A DNA stretch of 18,899 bases from an uncultured Clostridia bacterium (GTDB taxonomy: Bacteria > Bacillota > Clostridia > Oscillospirales > Ruminococcaceae), in NCBI GenBank assembly GCA_937893735.1, contig CALBGD010000308.1, positions 1-18,899 of the forward strand. Direction: 5' to 3'. Positions 6,619 through 14,999 of the stretch are shown here, piece by piece. The number at the start of each line of letters is the position of its first letter. Position 1 is the stretch's first letter. The notes beneath the pieces were generated by a model. That model was not told the DNA's origin. It worked only from the letters and a program-made list of their open reading frames with translations, and did not search any database. Made by a program: the position numbers and the translations under genes.

Positions 6619-6646
6619 TTGACTTTTGCTGAAAAAGATGTATAAT
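6619..6646 (+). promoter_or_regulatory. Sigma-A promoter of alaS
   Basis: TTGACT (6619-6624), a 16-bp spacer and TATAAT (6641-6646). The leader is only about 55 bases, too short for a T-box, but carries a perfect hairpin GTATTCC-atga-GGAATAC at 6659-6676. Confidence 0.8.
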
Positions 6647-6705
6647 AAATATGTATGCGTATTCCATGAGGAATACCTGATTTCTGAAAAAAGAGGACAA
6701 ACATT

Positions 6706-9351
6706 ATGAAATGGACTGGACTTAACGACCTGCGCGAGAGCTATCTCAGCTTCTTCGAGAGCAAGGGTCATCTTCGCCTGAACAGCTTCCCGCTGGTTCC
6801 GCAGGGCGATAACTCTATCCTGCTTATCAACGCCGGCATGACGCCGCTGAAAAAGTACTTCCAGGGTATCGAGGAGCCTCCGTGCCACCGCGTTACCACC
6901 TGCCAGAAGTGCATTCGCACCCCCGATATCGAGAATGTCGGCAAGACCGCGCGCCACGGCACCTATTTCGAGATGCTCGGCAACTTCTCCTTCGGCGATT
7001 ACTTCAAGCACGAAGCCATCGCATGGGCATGGGAGTACCTCACAAAGGTTCTGGAGATACCGCCGGAGCGCCTGTGGGTAACCATCTATGAGCAGGACGA
7101 CGAGGCAGGCGACATCTGGGCTAACGAGGTCGGAGTTCCGCGCGAGCGTATCATCAAGCTCGGCAAGGCTGACAACTTCTGGGAGCACGGAAGCGGTCCC
7201 TGCGGCCCCTGCTCTGAGATACACTACGACCGCGGCGAGAAGTACGGCCACTTTGACCACATCGGTCAGGACAACTTCGAGGAAGTCGGCGACTGCGACC
7301 GTATCATCGAGATCTGGAACAACGTATTCACCCAGTTCGACAACGACGGCCACGGCAACTACACCCAGCTCAAGACCAAGAACATAGACACCGGTATGGG
7401 TCTGGAGCGCCTTGCGTGCGTAATGCAGGACGTTGACAACCTGTTCGAGGTAGATACAGTACAGAATATCCTGAAGAAGATAAGCTCCATCGTCGGCGTT
7501 GAATACAAGGCAGACCCCGAAAAGGACGTTTCCCTGAGAGTTATCACCGACCACATCAGGAGCACCACTTTCATGGTAGGCGACGGCGTACTCCCCTCCA
7601 ACGAGGGCAGAGGCTACGTTCTCCGCAGACTGCTGAGAAGGGCCGCAAGACACGGCAGGCTTCTCGGCTGCACAAAGCCGTTCCTGCATGACGTATGCGA
7701 CACCGTTATCAACGAGAACCTCTCCGCTTATCCTGAGCTGGACGAGAAGCGCGCATACATCAAGAAGGTTATCCAGACCGAGGAAGAGAGCTTTGCAAAG
7801 ACCATCGACAAGGGCACCGAGATCCTCAGCGAGATGATAGAGAAGCTGGAGAAATCCGGCGAAAAGACCCTGCCCGGCGCAGACGTGTTCAAGCTCCATG
7901 ACACCTACGGATTCCCGCTCGACCTCACCAAGGAGATACTCCACGAAAAGGGACTCGAGGCAGACGAGGAGGGCTTCCGCAAGTATATGCAGGAGCAGAA
8001 GGAAACCGCCCGTGCAAACAAGAAGCTCGGCGGCGGCTGGGACAACGCGAAGAACTCCGCGCTTGACGCATTCAAGACCACGTTCGTTGGCTACACCGAC
8101 CTCGAGAAGCAGACAAAGCTGCTTGCCATCGTGAAGAACGGCGAGCTTGCAGAGCTCTGCGAGGAGGGCGACGACGTTTCCGTAATTCTGGAGGAAACTC
8201 CGTTCTATGCGGAAATGGGCGGTCAGGTCGGCGACTGCGGAACCGTAGTTTCCGGCGACAACGTGATCGAGATAACCAACACCCAGAAGCTCACCAACGG
8301 CGCGTTCATCTCCAACGGTAAGGTAGTAAGCGGCGGATTCGCTGCCGGCGAGAGCGTTCTCGCAAAGGTAGACACCGAGAAGCGCGCGGCTACACAGCGC
8401 AACCACACCTGCGCGCACATTCTTCAGGCGGCTCTGAGGAGCGTGCTCGGCGACCATGTACATCAGGCTGGTTCCTATGTTGACCCGTACCAGTGCCGTT
8501 TCGACTTCAGCCATTTCAGCGCGGTAACGCCCGAGGAGCTGGCAAAGGTCGAGGAGTATGTCAACAAGGTCATCATGGAGGCTGTCCCGGTAGTCACCGA
8601 GGAGCTCCCCATCGAGGAAGCGAAGAAGAAGGGCGCGATGGCTCTGTTCGGCGAGAAGTACGGCGAGGTAGTACGCGTAGTTTCCGTTGGCAGGTACTCC
8701 ACCGAGTTCTGCGGCGGCACACACCTCAAGAATTCCTCCGAGGCTGGTCTGTTCAAGATAGTATCTGAGAGCTCCGTAGCAAGCGGCGTAAGACGTATCG
8801 AGGCCGTGACCGGCATGAACGTCCTGAACCTGCTGAACTCCATGAAGGAGACCCTCGCGAAGTCCTGCGATATCCTGAAGATATCCAACCAGAACGAGCT
8901 TATCCACCGCTGCGAGGGCGTGATGAACGAGCTCCGCGAAAAGGACAAGAAGATAGAGAGCATGGCTCAGGCTGCGGCTAACGCACAGCTCGGCGACCTC
9001 GGCGCAGGCTGCCCCGAGGTAAACGGCGTGAAGATAGTCACCGCTGCGCTGGAGGGCACAGGCGCGGACGGCCTCCGCAAGATAGGCGATTCCCTCGCCG
9101 ACAAGTTCGACTGCTTCGTTGCAGTGCTTGCAGGCACCGCAGACGGCAAGAGCAGTATCCTCTGCAAGTGCTCAAAGAGCGCGGTAGCAAAGGGCGCGAA
9201 CGCCGGAACTCTGGTCCGCGAGATCGCAGCAGCTGCAGGCGGCAAGGGCGGCGGAAAGCCCGATCAGGCTATGGCGGGAATCCCGGACGCTTCCAAGATA
9301 AAGGACGCGCTCGCTGCTGCGGCTGACATCGCTGCGAAGTATATCAAGTAA
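6706..9351 (+). CDS. alaS: Alanyl-tRNA synthetase
   Basis: AlaRS charges tRNA-Ala in the cytosol and edits mischarged Ser and Gly. The 881-residue length is standard. The class II catalytic core is at the N-terminus (FFESKGHLRLNSFPLVP, then INAGMTPLKKYFQG and the GTYFEMLGNFSFGDYFK segment), followed by the tRNA-recognition region. The editing domain zinc/active-site motif is complete: H567 and H571 in NHTCAHIL, and C669 with H673 in FCGGTH. The C-terminal oligomerisation domain ends in the glycine-rich GGKGGGKPDQAMAG (about 845-858), the DHHA1 signature. A ribosome binding site AGAGG precedes the ATG. The gene stands alone with its own promoter and is followed by two hairpins. A long antisense open frame exists opposite it but is a composition artefact. 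Confidence 0.97.
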   Translation: MKWTGLNDLRESYLSFFESKGHLRLNSFPLVPQGDNSILLINAGMTPLKKYFQGIEEPPCHRVTTCQKCIRTPDIENVGKTARHGTYFEMLGNFSFGDYFKHEAIAWAWEYLTKVLEIPPERLWVTIYEQDDEAGDIWANEVGVPRERIIKLGKADNFWEHGSGPCGPCSEIHYDRGEKYGHFDHIGQDNFEEVGDCDRIIEIWNNVFTQFDNDGHGNYTQLKTKNIDTGMGLERLACVMQDVDNLFEVDTVQNILKKISSIVGVEYKADPEKDVSLRVITDHIRSTTFMVGDGVLPSNEGRGYVLRRLLRRAARHGRLLGCTKPFLHDVCDTVINENLSAYPELDEKRAYIKKVIQTEEESFAKTIDKGTEILSEMIEKLEKSGEKTLPGADVFKLHDTYGFPLDLTKEILHEKGLEADEEGFRKYMQEQKETARANKKLGGGWDNAKNSALDAFKTTFVGYTDLEKQTKLLAIVKNGELAELCEEGDDVSVILEETPFYAEMGGQVGDCGTVVSGDNVIEITNTQKLTNGAFISNGKVVSGGFAAGESVLAKVDTEKRAATQRNHTCAHILQAALRSVLGDHVHQAGSYVDPYQCRFDFSHFSAVTPEELAKVEEYVNKVIMEAVPVVTEELPIEEAKKKGAMALFGEKYGEVVRVVSVGRYSTEFCGGTHLKNSSEAGLFKIVSESSVASGVRRIEAVTGMNVLNLLNSMKETLAKSCDILKISNQNELIHRCEGVMNELREKDKKIESMAQAAANAQLGDLGAGCPEVNGVKIVTAALEGTGADGLRKIGDSLADKFDCFVAVLAGTADGKSSILCKCSKSAVAKGANAGTLVREIAAAAGGKGGGKPDQAMAGIPDASKIKDALAAAADIAAKYIK

Positions 9352-9401
9352 TTCGCTGACCGCGGGGCGGGGTTCCGCCCACGGTCTTAAAATCTAGGGT
9401 G

Positions 9402-9442
9402 AAATGTCGTTTTCCTTGGTTTACAGGGAAAGCGGCATTTTG
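9402..9442 (+). terminator. Probable terminator after alaS
   Basis: A 15-pair stem with three G-U pairs (9402-9416 with 9426-9440, loop of nine) ends in CATTTT. It is preceded by a shorter GC-rich hairpin at about 9358-9386. The T-tract is short, so termination strength is uncertain. The remaining bases to 9538 show only the GGAGG site at 9524-9528 for the next gene. Confidence 0.55.
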
Positions 9443-9538
9443 GTAATGGGAGATTGTAAATTATCTGTTAATAATTCCTAGATGACCGTTTGATTTTTAG
9501 CACAGAAGAAAGCGAAAAATTCCGGAGGTACCCCGACC

Positions 9539-9926
9539 ATGACAGAAGAATGGCAGCGCCTTTACGACGCGGCAAAATCAGTGATAAACTTCCACCGCCT
9601 CTCCGAGCATATGTCGGCGGGGGACGTAGGCGCGGCGGTGCTGAGCGCCGGCGGAAACATCTACACGGGCGTGTGCCTTGACGTTGAGTGCTCCCTCGGC
9701 TTCTGCGCGGAGCGCAACGCCATCTCTACCATGTTCACGCATGGGGAGTACGAGATAACAAAGGTCTGCGCCGTCTACATGGACGGCGGAGTTATACCCC
9801 CCCTGCGGCGCCTGCCGCGAATTCATGATGCAGATGGGGGAGTCTGCGAAGAACATAGAGGTTCTGGTCGGCAATGACGGAGAGACCGTCCGGCTTGCCG
9901 AGCTAATGCCGAAATACCAGTATTGA
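9539..9926 (+). pseudogene. Cytidine deaminase-like gene with a one-base frameshift in a C7 run
   Basis: The frame starts behind GGAGG and reads a zinc deaminase of the cytidine/blasticidin-S deaminase type: DVGAAVLSAGGNIYTGVCLDVECSLGFCAERNAIS, with C56-A57-E58 as the first half of the active site. At seven consecutive C (9797-9803) the frame slips: as written it continues PPLRRLPRIHD to a stop at 9877. Skipping one C restores PPCGACREFM, the second zinc motif (C89, C92), and a normal end MPKYQY with stop at 9924-9926, giving 128 residues, the usual family length. A sequencing error in the homopolymer, a genuine inactivating mutation, or phase variation are all possible. It is followed after 17 bp by the HIT gene, in the same unit. 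Confidence 0.88.
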
Positions 9927-9943
9927 TTCAGGAGGAACACAAA

Positions 9944-10285
9944 ATGAACGACTGCTTATTCTGCAAGATCATCGCCGGGGAGATCCCCTCAACAAAGGTT
10001 TACGAGGACGAGCAGGTGCTCGCATTCCGCGATATAGCGCCGATGGCTCCCACCCACATTCTCGTTATCCCCAAGACCCACATCGCGGGCGTTGATGAGA
10101 TAACCCCTGAAAACAGCGCGATAGTCGCACATATCTTCGAGATAATCCCGATAATCGCGAAGGAGGAGGGGCTGACTGGCGGCTACCGCGTAGTCAGCAA
10201 TATCGGCGCGGACGGCGGCCAGACCGTGCGCCACCTGCACTTCCACATTCTCGGCGGCAGGAAGCTCGCCACCGAAATGGCGTAA
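9944..10285 (+). CDS. HIT-family nucleotide phosphohydrolase (Hint-like)
   Basis: A 113-residue histidine-triad protein. The catalytic motif HLHFHILGG spans residues 97-105 with H97, H99 and H101; C4 and C7 in CLFCKIIAGEIP form the N-terminal half of the usual zinc site. The middle shows FRDIAPMAPTHILVIPKTH, a Hint hallmark. Such enzymes hydrolyse AMP-amino or adenylated substrates; the physiological substrate is not known. The start at 9944 follows GGAGG (9931-9935); an in-frame upstream ATG at 9923 lacks a site. The stop overlaps the holA start by one base. Confidence 0.93.
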   Translation: MNDCLFCKIIAGEIPSTKVYEDEQVLAFRDIAPMAPTHILVIPKTHIAGVDEITPENSAIVAHIFEIIPIIAKEEGLTGGYRVVSNIGADGGQTVRHLHFHILGGRKLATEMA

Positions 10286-11343
10286 TGGCTAAGGAGACCT
10301 TCAACCTCACGCCGGAGACCCGGCTCAGCGCCGAGCTCAAGGCCGGGAAGCTCCGCAGGGCGTATTTCCTGTACGGCGAGGAGGTTTTTCTCACCGGGGT
10401 TTACGCTGAGAAAATAGCGAAGCTCGCCGGCGCGGAAACCGGCGACGGGCTTAATCTGCTGAAAATGCGCGGCGCTCCCGACATGGACGTGCTTTCCGAT
10501 TTCGCGGAGAGTATGCCGTTCTTTGCGGAGTGCAAGTGCGTCCGCATAACCGATATCGACGCGGAGGCGCTCGACAACGACCAGTCCAAACGGCTGATTT
10601 CACTGATAGAGCAGCTCCCGGACACCACCGTGCTGGTCATCGCCATGACCGGAGTTGAGGTGGACGACAAGAAGCCCAAGGCAAAGACCAAGAAACTGAT
10701 ACAGACCATCGAGAAGTGCGGCGCAGTCTGCCGCTTCTCGTTCCTGCCGGTGGAAAAGACCTCCGCGATGGCGGTGAAGAAAGCCGCAAAGAGCGGCTGC
10801 ACCCTCTCGCCGGAGAACGCGCGGCACCTTTCGGAGCTGTGCGGGCAGAGCCTCACGCTGATACAGAACGAGGTCGAGAAGCTGTGCAGCTTCCAGCAGA
10901 GCGGCGAGATAACCCGGGAGGCCATCGACAGGCTCACGCCGCGCATGATAGACGCGAGCACGTTCGCGCTTGCCGACCTGATTCTCGCGCGTAAGACCGC
11001 CGGGGCGCTCCGGCTGATGGACGACCTTTTCACCCAGCAGACCGACCCGGTGATAATACTGTCCTCGCTGTCGGGGGCGTTCGTGGACTACTACCGGGCG
11101 AAGCTTGCGATAAAGGCGGGGAAGCCTCCGCGCACGGCTTCGAAGGATTTCCAGTATTTTGGCGGCAGGGCGTACTATTTCGAGCAGACGTTCACCCCGG
11201 CGCGGCGCGTTTCAGAGGACTACATCAAGACCTGTCTGGAGGTGCTTTTCCGCACGAATCTCCTGCTGAACTCCTCAAAGGCGGACAGGCAGACCCTGCT
11301 TGAACGCGCAGTCATCGAGATGACCAGTGCGAGGCAGGTATGA
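10285..11343 (+). CDS. holA: DNA polymerase III subunit delta
   Basis: HolA opens the sliding clamp within the clamp-loader complex. The 352-residue protein starts with the diagnostic N-terminal segment LRRAYFLYGEEVFLT (about residues 23-37), the degenerate P-loop region of the delta subunit, followed by an AAA-like fold with VLVIAMTGVEVDDKKPKAKT and a helical collar domain in the C-terminal third (for example LADLILARKTAGALRLMDDLF and SLSGAFVDYYRAKLA). Length and layout agree with Gram-positive HolA. It overlaps the HIT gene by one base and the following gene by four (ATGA at 11340-11343), indicating tight translational coupling. Confidence 0.9.
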   Translation: MAKETFNLTPETRLSAELKAGKLRRAYFLYGEEVFLTGVYAEKIAKLAGAETGDGLNLLKMRGAPDMDVLSDFAESMPFFAECKCVRITDIDAEALDNDQSKRLISLIEQLPDTTVLVIAMTGVEVDDKKPKAKTKKLIQTIEKCGAVCRFSFLPVEKTSAMAVKKAAKSGCTLSPENARHLSELCGQSLTLIQNEVEKLCSFQQSGEITREAIDRLTPRMIDASTFALADLILARKTAGALRLMDDLFTQQTDPVIILSSLSGAFVDYYRAKLAIKAGKPPRTASKDFQYFGGRAYYFEQTFTPARRVSEDYIKTCLEVLFRTNLLLNSSKADRQTLLERAVIEMTSARQV

Positions 11344-11951
11344 TAAGGATAAAACAAGCAATAATAACGGAGGGCAGGTACGATAAGATACGGCTCTCCA
11401 ACATCGTGGACGCGGTGATAATCTGCACCAACGGCTTTTCCATCTACAAGGACAAGGAGAAGCAGGAGCTTATAAAGTCCCTTGCGGCAGGCACCGGGAT
11501 AATCATTCTGACGGACAGCGACAGCGCAGGGTTCCAGATACGCTCGTTCCTGCGCAGCATCGTGAAGCAGGGGGAAGTGCTCAACGCCGTCACCCCGGAT
11601 ATCTACGGCAAGGAGCGCCGCAAGGCACAGCCCTCCAAGCAGGGGAAGCTCGGCGTTGAGGGCATACCGGACGAGCTTCTTATAGAGGCTTTAAAGCGCG
11701 CCGGGGCGGTTATTGACGGGGAGCCAGAATCCCCCCGCGGGGAGCCGCTGACCCGCGCCGACTTAATGGAGCTGGGGCTCATCGGCGGGGAGAATTCCGC
11801 TGAAATGCGGCGGGAATTACAGCGGCGGCTGGGGCTTCCGGAGCTCCTTTCGGTGAAGCTCCTGCTGGAGGTCGCCAACAAGATGTTCTCCCGGGAGGAG
11901 TTCATAAAAACCGCCGAAGAATGCGGAAGCAACCGTCGAAAAATCCCTTAA
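11340..11951 (+). CDS. rnmV: Ribonuclease M5-like Toprim protein
   Basis: RNase M5 matures the 5S rRNA precursor in Bacillota. The 203-residue protein has an N-terminal Toprim domain: E11-G12 in IITEGRYDK, and the D59-S60-D61 metal motif in IIILTDSDSAGFQIRS. The C-terminal half matches the M5-specific region: LTRADLMELGLIGGENSAEMRRELQ and LPELLSVKLLLEVANKMFSREEF. The N-G-F of ICTNGFSI is the family's ETNG-like motif. The start overlaps the holA stop by four bases. In Bacillus rnmV lies next to ksgA; here it ends a cytidine deaminase-HIT-holA unit instead. No classical terminator follows; the next 200 bases hold several hairpins. Confidence 0.85.
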   Translation: MIRIKQAIITEGRYDKIRLSNIVDAVIICTNGFSIYKDKEKQELIKSLAAGTGIIILTDSDSAGFQIRSFLRSIVKQGEVLNAVTPDIYGKERRKAQPSKQGKLGVEGIPDELLIEALKRAGAVIDGEPESPRGEPLTRADLMELGLIGGENSAEMRRELQRRLGLPELLSVKLLLEVANKMFSREEFIKTAEECGSNRRKIP

Positions 11952-12153
11952 AGGGGCTTTTCCGCCGAACATCACAACTGCGCGCACTCAATGGCGGCAT
12001 AGCCGCCATTTCGGCGTAAGCCCCAAGGGGCGTCGCTTTGACTCTTGCTGTGATAGAAGTATTTTTTGCCCCGGCAGAGCTGGGGCAAAAAATGGATTTA
12101 AAAATCCGCTTCGCGGAATATTAATACAGGAATAATACGACAGGGGAGAGTAT
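11952..12153. repeat. Hairpin-rich intergenic element (putative extragenic repeat)
   Basis: Consecutive palindromes fill this gap: AATGGCGGC-ATA-GCCGCCATT (11990-12010), AAGCCCCAAGGGGC (about 12019-12031), ATTTTTTGCCCC with GGGGCAAAAAAT (12061-12072 and 12082-12093, loop of nine), GGATTT-AA-AAATCC (12094-12107) and CCGC-TTC-GCGG (12106-12116). The stem at 12061 has T before and A after, the reverse of an intrinsic terminator. TTGACT (12038-12043) and TATTTT (12060-12065), 16 bp apart, could be a weak promoter for the next genes. GGGGAG near 12143 is the ribosome binding site at 12154. Confidence 0.55.
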
Positions 12154-13584
12154 ATGGTTTTTTCCAGTCTGACTTTTTTGTTTGCGTTTCTACCGATAAC
12201 GCTGATACTATACTACCTCGTGCCGCAGAAAGCAAAGAACGTTGTAATACTCATCAGCGGACTTGTTTTCTACGCATGGGGCGAGCCCGTCTATGTGCTG
12301 GTGATGATACTTTCAACGTTCATCGACTACACGGCGGGGCGTGTCATTCACGCGAACGACAATAAGCCCAAAGTCCGCACGGCGGCGCTTATCGTGTCGC
12401 TGTGCATGAACATCGGGCTTCTGGGGACGTTCAAGTACCTCGGATTTATCATCGAGTCGCTTAACGCGGCTTTCGGGCTTGCGATACCGAACCCGAACCT
12501 GCCGCTTCCTATCGGAATAAGCTTCTTCACGTTCCAGTCGATGAGCTACACTATCGACCTCTACCGCCGGCAGATAAAGGTGCAGAAGAACCCGGTGAGC
12601 TTCATGGCGTTCGTTACGCTGTTCCCGCAGATAGTGGCGGGACCCATCGTGCGCTATGAGGATATCCAGAACGAGATAGACAGCCGCACCATCACCGAAA
12701 AGATGGTCGGCGACGGAATATCGCGGTTCATCGTGGGTCTTGGCAAGAAGGTGCTCATCGCGAACAACATAGGTCTGCTGTGGACGGAGATAAAGGCGCT
12801 GGATTACGGCAGTATCTCAGCGGTGACGGCGTGGCTCGGTATACTCGCGTTCACGTTCCAGATTTACTTTGATTTCAGCGGATATTCGGATATGGCTATC
12901 GGACTTGGAAAGATGATGGGATTCACCTTCCCGGAGAATTTCAACTATCCGTATATGAGCCACAGCGTTGCGGAGTTCTGGCGGCGCTGGCACATCACCC
13001 TCGGCGACTGGTTCAAGAGCTACATCTACTTCCCCATGGGAGGAAGCCGCAAGGGGCTTCCTCGCACGATAATCAACCTGCTGGTCGTGTGGACGATAAC
13101 CGGTATCTGGCACGGCGCAAGCTGGAACTTCATGATGTGGGGAACCTATTTCGGTATACTCATAGTTATAGAGCGGCTGTTCCTCGGGAAAGTGCTGGAG
13201 AAGATACCCGCGTTCTTCAGCTGGCTGTACACCTTTGTGATGGTCGTGTTCGGCTGGGTGCTGTTCGACGCAGTGGCTCCGGGCACGGTGGGCTTCGGGG
13301 ACGTGTTCTCGCAGGTGTGGACGTATATCTCGGCGATGTTCGGCGGCAACGGAGTGTTCATGGACAACGCCGCGACCAACTATATCGTGAACTACGGGCT
13401 TATATTCGCGATATGCATTTTCGGCAGCTCGGACGTGCTCAAGACCATCACGGAGTATATCCGCAAAAAGGCTCCGGTATGGGTTCAGTACGGATTCCCG
13501 GTGGTGAACACGGTGGTCATGCTGGCTTCCATCGCGTACCTTTCCACCGCGACCTACAACCCGTTCCTGTACTTTAACTTCTAA
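12154..13584 (+). CDS. MBOAT-family membrane O-acyltransferase (AlgI/PatB-like)
   Basis: A 476-residue polytopic membrane protein of the MBOAT family. It begins MVFSSLTFLFAFLPITLILYY and carries FYAWGEP (39-45), both typical of the AlgI/DltB group. The two conserved regions are present: EFWRRWHITLGDWFKSYIY with H280, and TGIWHGASWNF with the catalytic-type H320. About ten membrane segments can be seen. Family members pass acetyl or other acyl groups across the membrane to an extracellular polysaccharide or peptidoglycan. The following DHHW gene, 12 bp downstream, is the usual extracytoplasmic partner, so the two should act as one acylation system. The target polymer is not encoded nearby. Confidence 0.93.
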   Translation: MVFSSLTFLFAFLPITLILYYLVPQKAKNVVILISGLVFYAWGEPVYVLVMILSTFIDYTAGRVIHANDNKPKVRTAALIVSLCMNIGLLGTFKYLGFIIESLNAAFGLAIPNPNLPLPIGISFFTFQSMSYTIDLYRRQIKVQKNPVSFMAFVTLFPQIVAGPIVRYEDIQNEIDSRTITEKMVGDGISRFIVGLGKKVLIANNIGLLWTEIKALDYGSISAVTAWLGILAFTFQIYFDFSGYSDMAIGLGKMMGFTFPENFNYPYMSHSVAEFWRRWHITLGDWFKSYIYFPMGGSRKGLPRTIINLLVVWTITGIWHGASWNFMMWGTYFGILIVIERLFLGKVLEKIPAFFSWLYTFVMVVFGWVLFDAVAPGTVGFGDVFSQVWTYISAMFGGNGVFMDNAATNYIVNYGLIFAICIFGSSDVLKTITEYIRKKAPVWVQYGFPVVNTVVMLASIAYLSTATYNPFLYFNF

Positions 13585-13596
13585 GGAGGGAGAACA

Positions 13597-14826
13597 ATGG
13601 CAGACGAAAAGAAAAAAGGCTTTAAGATGACCCCTGCGAAGCTGATGATAGCGCTGTTCTCTGTGGTAACGCTGTCGATACCGATAGCCACCGCAGTCCT
13701 CCCGAAGCAGGAGCGCAGCGAGAACGAGAACCGCACGCTTGCGAAGTTCCCCGACCTCGTGAACCACACGAAGATGGACAAGGCGGAGAACCTCGCGGAC
13801 GTGATAGAGGCTGTCCGCTGGGATTTCATCACCACCCGCACCGAGGACAGCTGGATGGACAAGGTGGAGACGTATTTCTCCGACCATCTGGTCGGGCGCG
13901 AGGAGTGGGTCCGCGCGAAGAACGAGATGGAGACCCTTGCGGGAAAGAAAGAGATAAACGGCGTTTACACGCTGGACAATCAGATGATACAGGTGTTCAA
14001 GGAGTACGACGAGGAAACGGTGAACGCCAGCCTCAACGCGATGAACCGCTTTGCGGAGGCTCACCCGGATATGCAGTGCAGCCTGATGCTGGCTCCCACG
14101 GCGCAGGAGATTTTCAGCGCGAAAATGCCGTCCTACGGCGGGTACCTCAGCGAAAAGACGTTCATAGACGACTGCTACAAGAAGATGCAGGGAATAACCA
14201 CGATAGACAGCCTGAGCTTCCTGAACGGGCATTCCTCGGATTATGTGTTCTACCGCACCGACCACCACTGGACGAGCCTCGGGGCGTACTACGCGTACTG
14301 CGCGGCGGCAAAGACGCTGGGTTACAGCGCGTACAGCCTTGACAGCTTCAACATCGAGACGGCGAGCAGCTCCTTCCGCGGGACGCTTTATTCCAAGACG
14401 CTGGACAACTCCATCACCCCGGACAGCATAGACTACTACCACCTTGCCTCCGGCGAACCGAAGGTGAAGATGACGGTGTTTGACGGCTCCAAGACCACGG
14501 AGTACGACAGCCTGTACGTACGCAGCTACCTTGACGTTAAGGACAAGTACTCCAGCTTCACGGGAAGCAACTCGCCGATAGTCACCATCGAAACGGACGT
14601 TGACAACGGCAAGAACCTCCTGCTGATAAAGGACAGCTACGCGCACAGCCTTGTGCCGTTCCTCTCGAAGCATTACAGCAAGATAACCATGGTGGATATG
14701 CGGTACATCAACACGGACCTTAACCGCTTCATCGACCTCAGCGAGTATCAGCAGACCATGTTCATGTTCAATGCGGTAACATTCAGCTCAGATAAGGATC
14801 TGAAAAAGATACTGTTTACAAAGTGA
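13597..14826 (+). CDS. DHHW-family protein (AlgJ/AlgX-like partner of MBOAT)
   Basis: A 409-residue protein with an N-terminal basic stretch and one membrane segment (about 15-33, LMIALFSVVTLSIPIATAV), then an extracytoplasmic domain. The segment ENRTLAKFPDL (about 45-55) is the usual family opening. The catalytic motif is DHHW at residues 222-225 (RTDHHWTSLGAYY), and the likely nucleophile is S347 in LLIKDSYAHSLVPFL, matching the SGNH-like AlgX/AlgJ arrangement. It should take the acyl group from the MBOAT protein and place it on a glycan outside the membrane. AAGGAGGG lies just before the ATG. A strong terminator follows the stop. Confidence 0.92.
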   Translation: MADEKKKGFKMTPAKLMIALFSVVTLSIPIATAVLPKQERSENENRTLAKFPDLVNHTKMDKAENLADVIEAVRWDFITTRTEDSWMDKVETYFSDHLVGREEWVRAKNEMETLAGKKEINGVYTLDNQMIQVFKEYDEETVNASLNAMNRFAEAHPDMQCSLMLAPTAQEIFSAKMPSYGGYLSEKTFIDDCYKKMQGITTIDSLSFLNGHSSDYVFYRTDHHWTSLGAYYAYCAAAKTLGYSAYSLDSFNIETASSSFRGTLYSKTLDNSITPDSIDYYHLASGEPKVKMTVFDGSKTTEYDSLYVRSYLDVKDKYSSFTGSNSPIVTIETDVDNGKNLLLIKDSYAHSLVPFLSKHYSKITMVDMRYINTDLNRFIDLSEYQQTMFMFNAVTFSSDKDLKKILFTK

Positions 14827-14833
14827 AATAAAC

Positions 14834-14874
14834 AAACCCCCTCTGCCGCTGGTAAAGCGACAGAGGGGGTTTTG
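14834..14874. terminator. Bidirectional terminator between the acylation pair and the ACP cluster
   Basis: AAACCCCCTCTG (14834-14845) pairs with CAGAGGGGGTTT (14861-14872); an inner CGCT/AGCG stem extends it. T-tracts lie on both sides in the proper strand sense, so it can end the rightward DHHW transcript and the leftward cluster. The gap 14875-14999 contains an 8-bp inverted repeat (14886-14893, 14920-14927) and nothing gene-like. Confidence 0.9.
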
Positions 14875-14999
14875 TTATCTACAAAAATCTGGCAAATCTG
14901 TTTGCTCATCGATCCTACCGCCAGATTGAAAGATTGAAAAGACAATATCCAGATCATTGTAAATATAGTACGGCTTTGGTGTTTTGATGAGCCGTCAGC

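Noticed and set aside
6647..6705. T-box leader for alaS
   Set aside because: The leader is only about 55 bases, with no T-box consensus and no antiterminator/terminator pair.
6583..8907. A 774-codon leftward open frame opposite alaS
   Set aside because: It mirrors alaS codon structure in a GC-rich genome; the translation is low-complexity Leu/Val-rich with no recognisable domain.
12061..12093. Intrinsic terminator for the holA-rnmV unit
   Set aside because: The T-run lies before the stem and the A-run after it on both strands, so no U-tract would follow the hairpin.
12817..14673. A 618-codon leftward open frame opposite the MBOAT and DHHW genes
   Set aside because: The sense strand carries two complete families with intact motifs, and the antisense product is Arg/His/Val-rich without domains.
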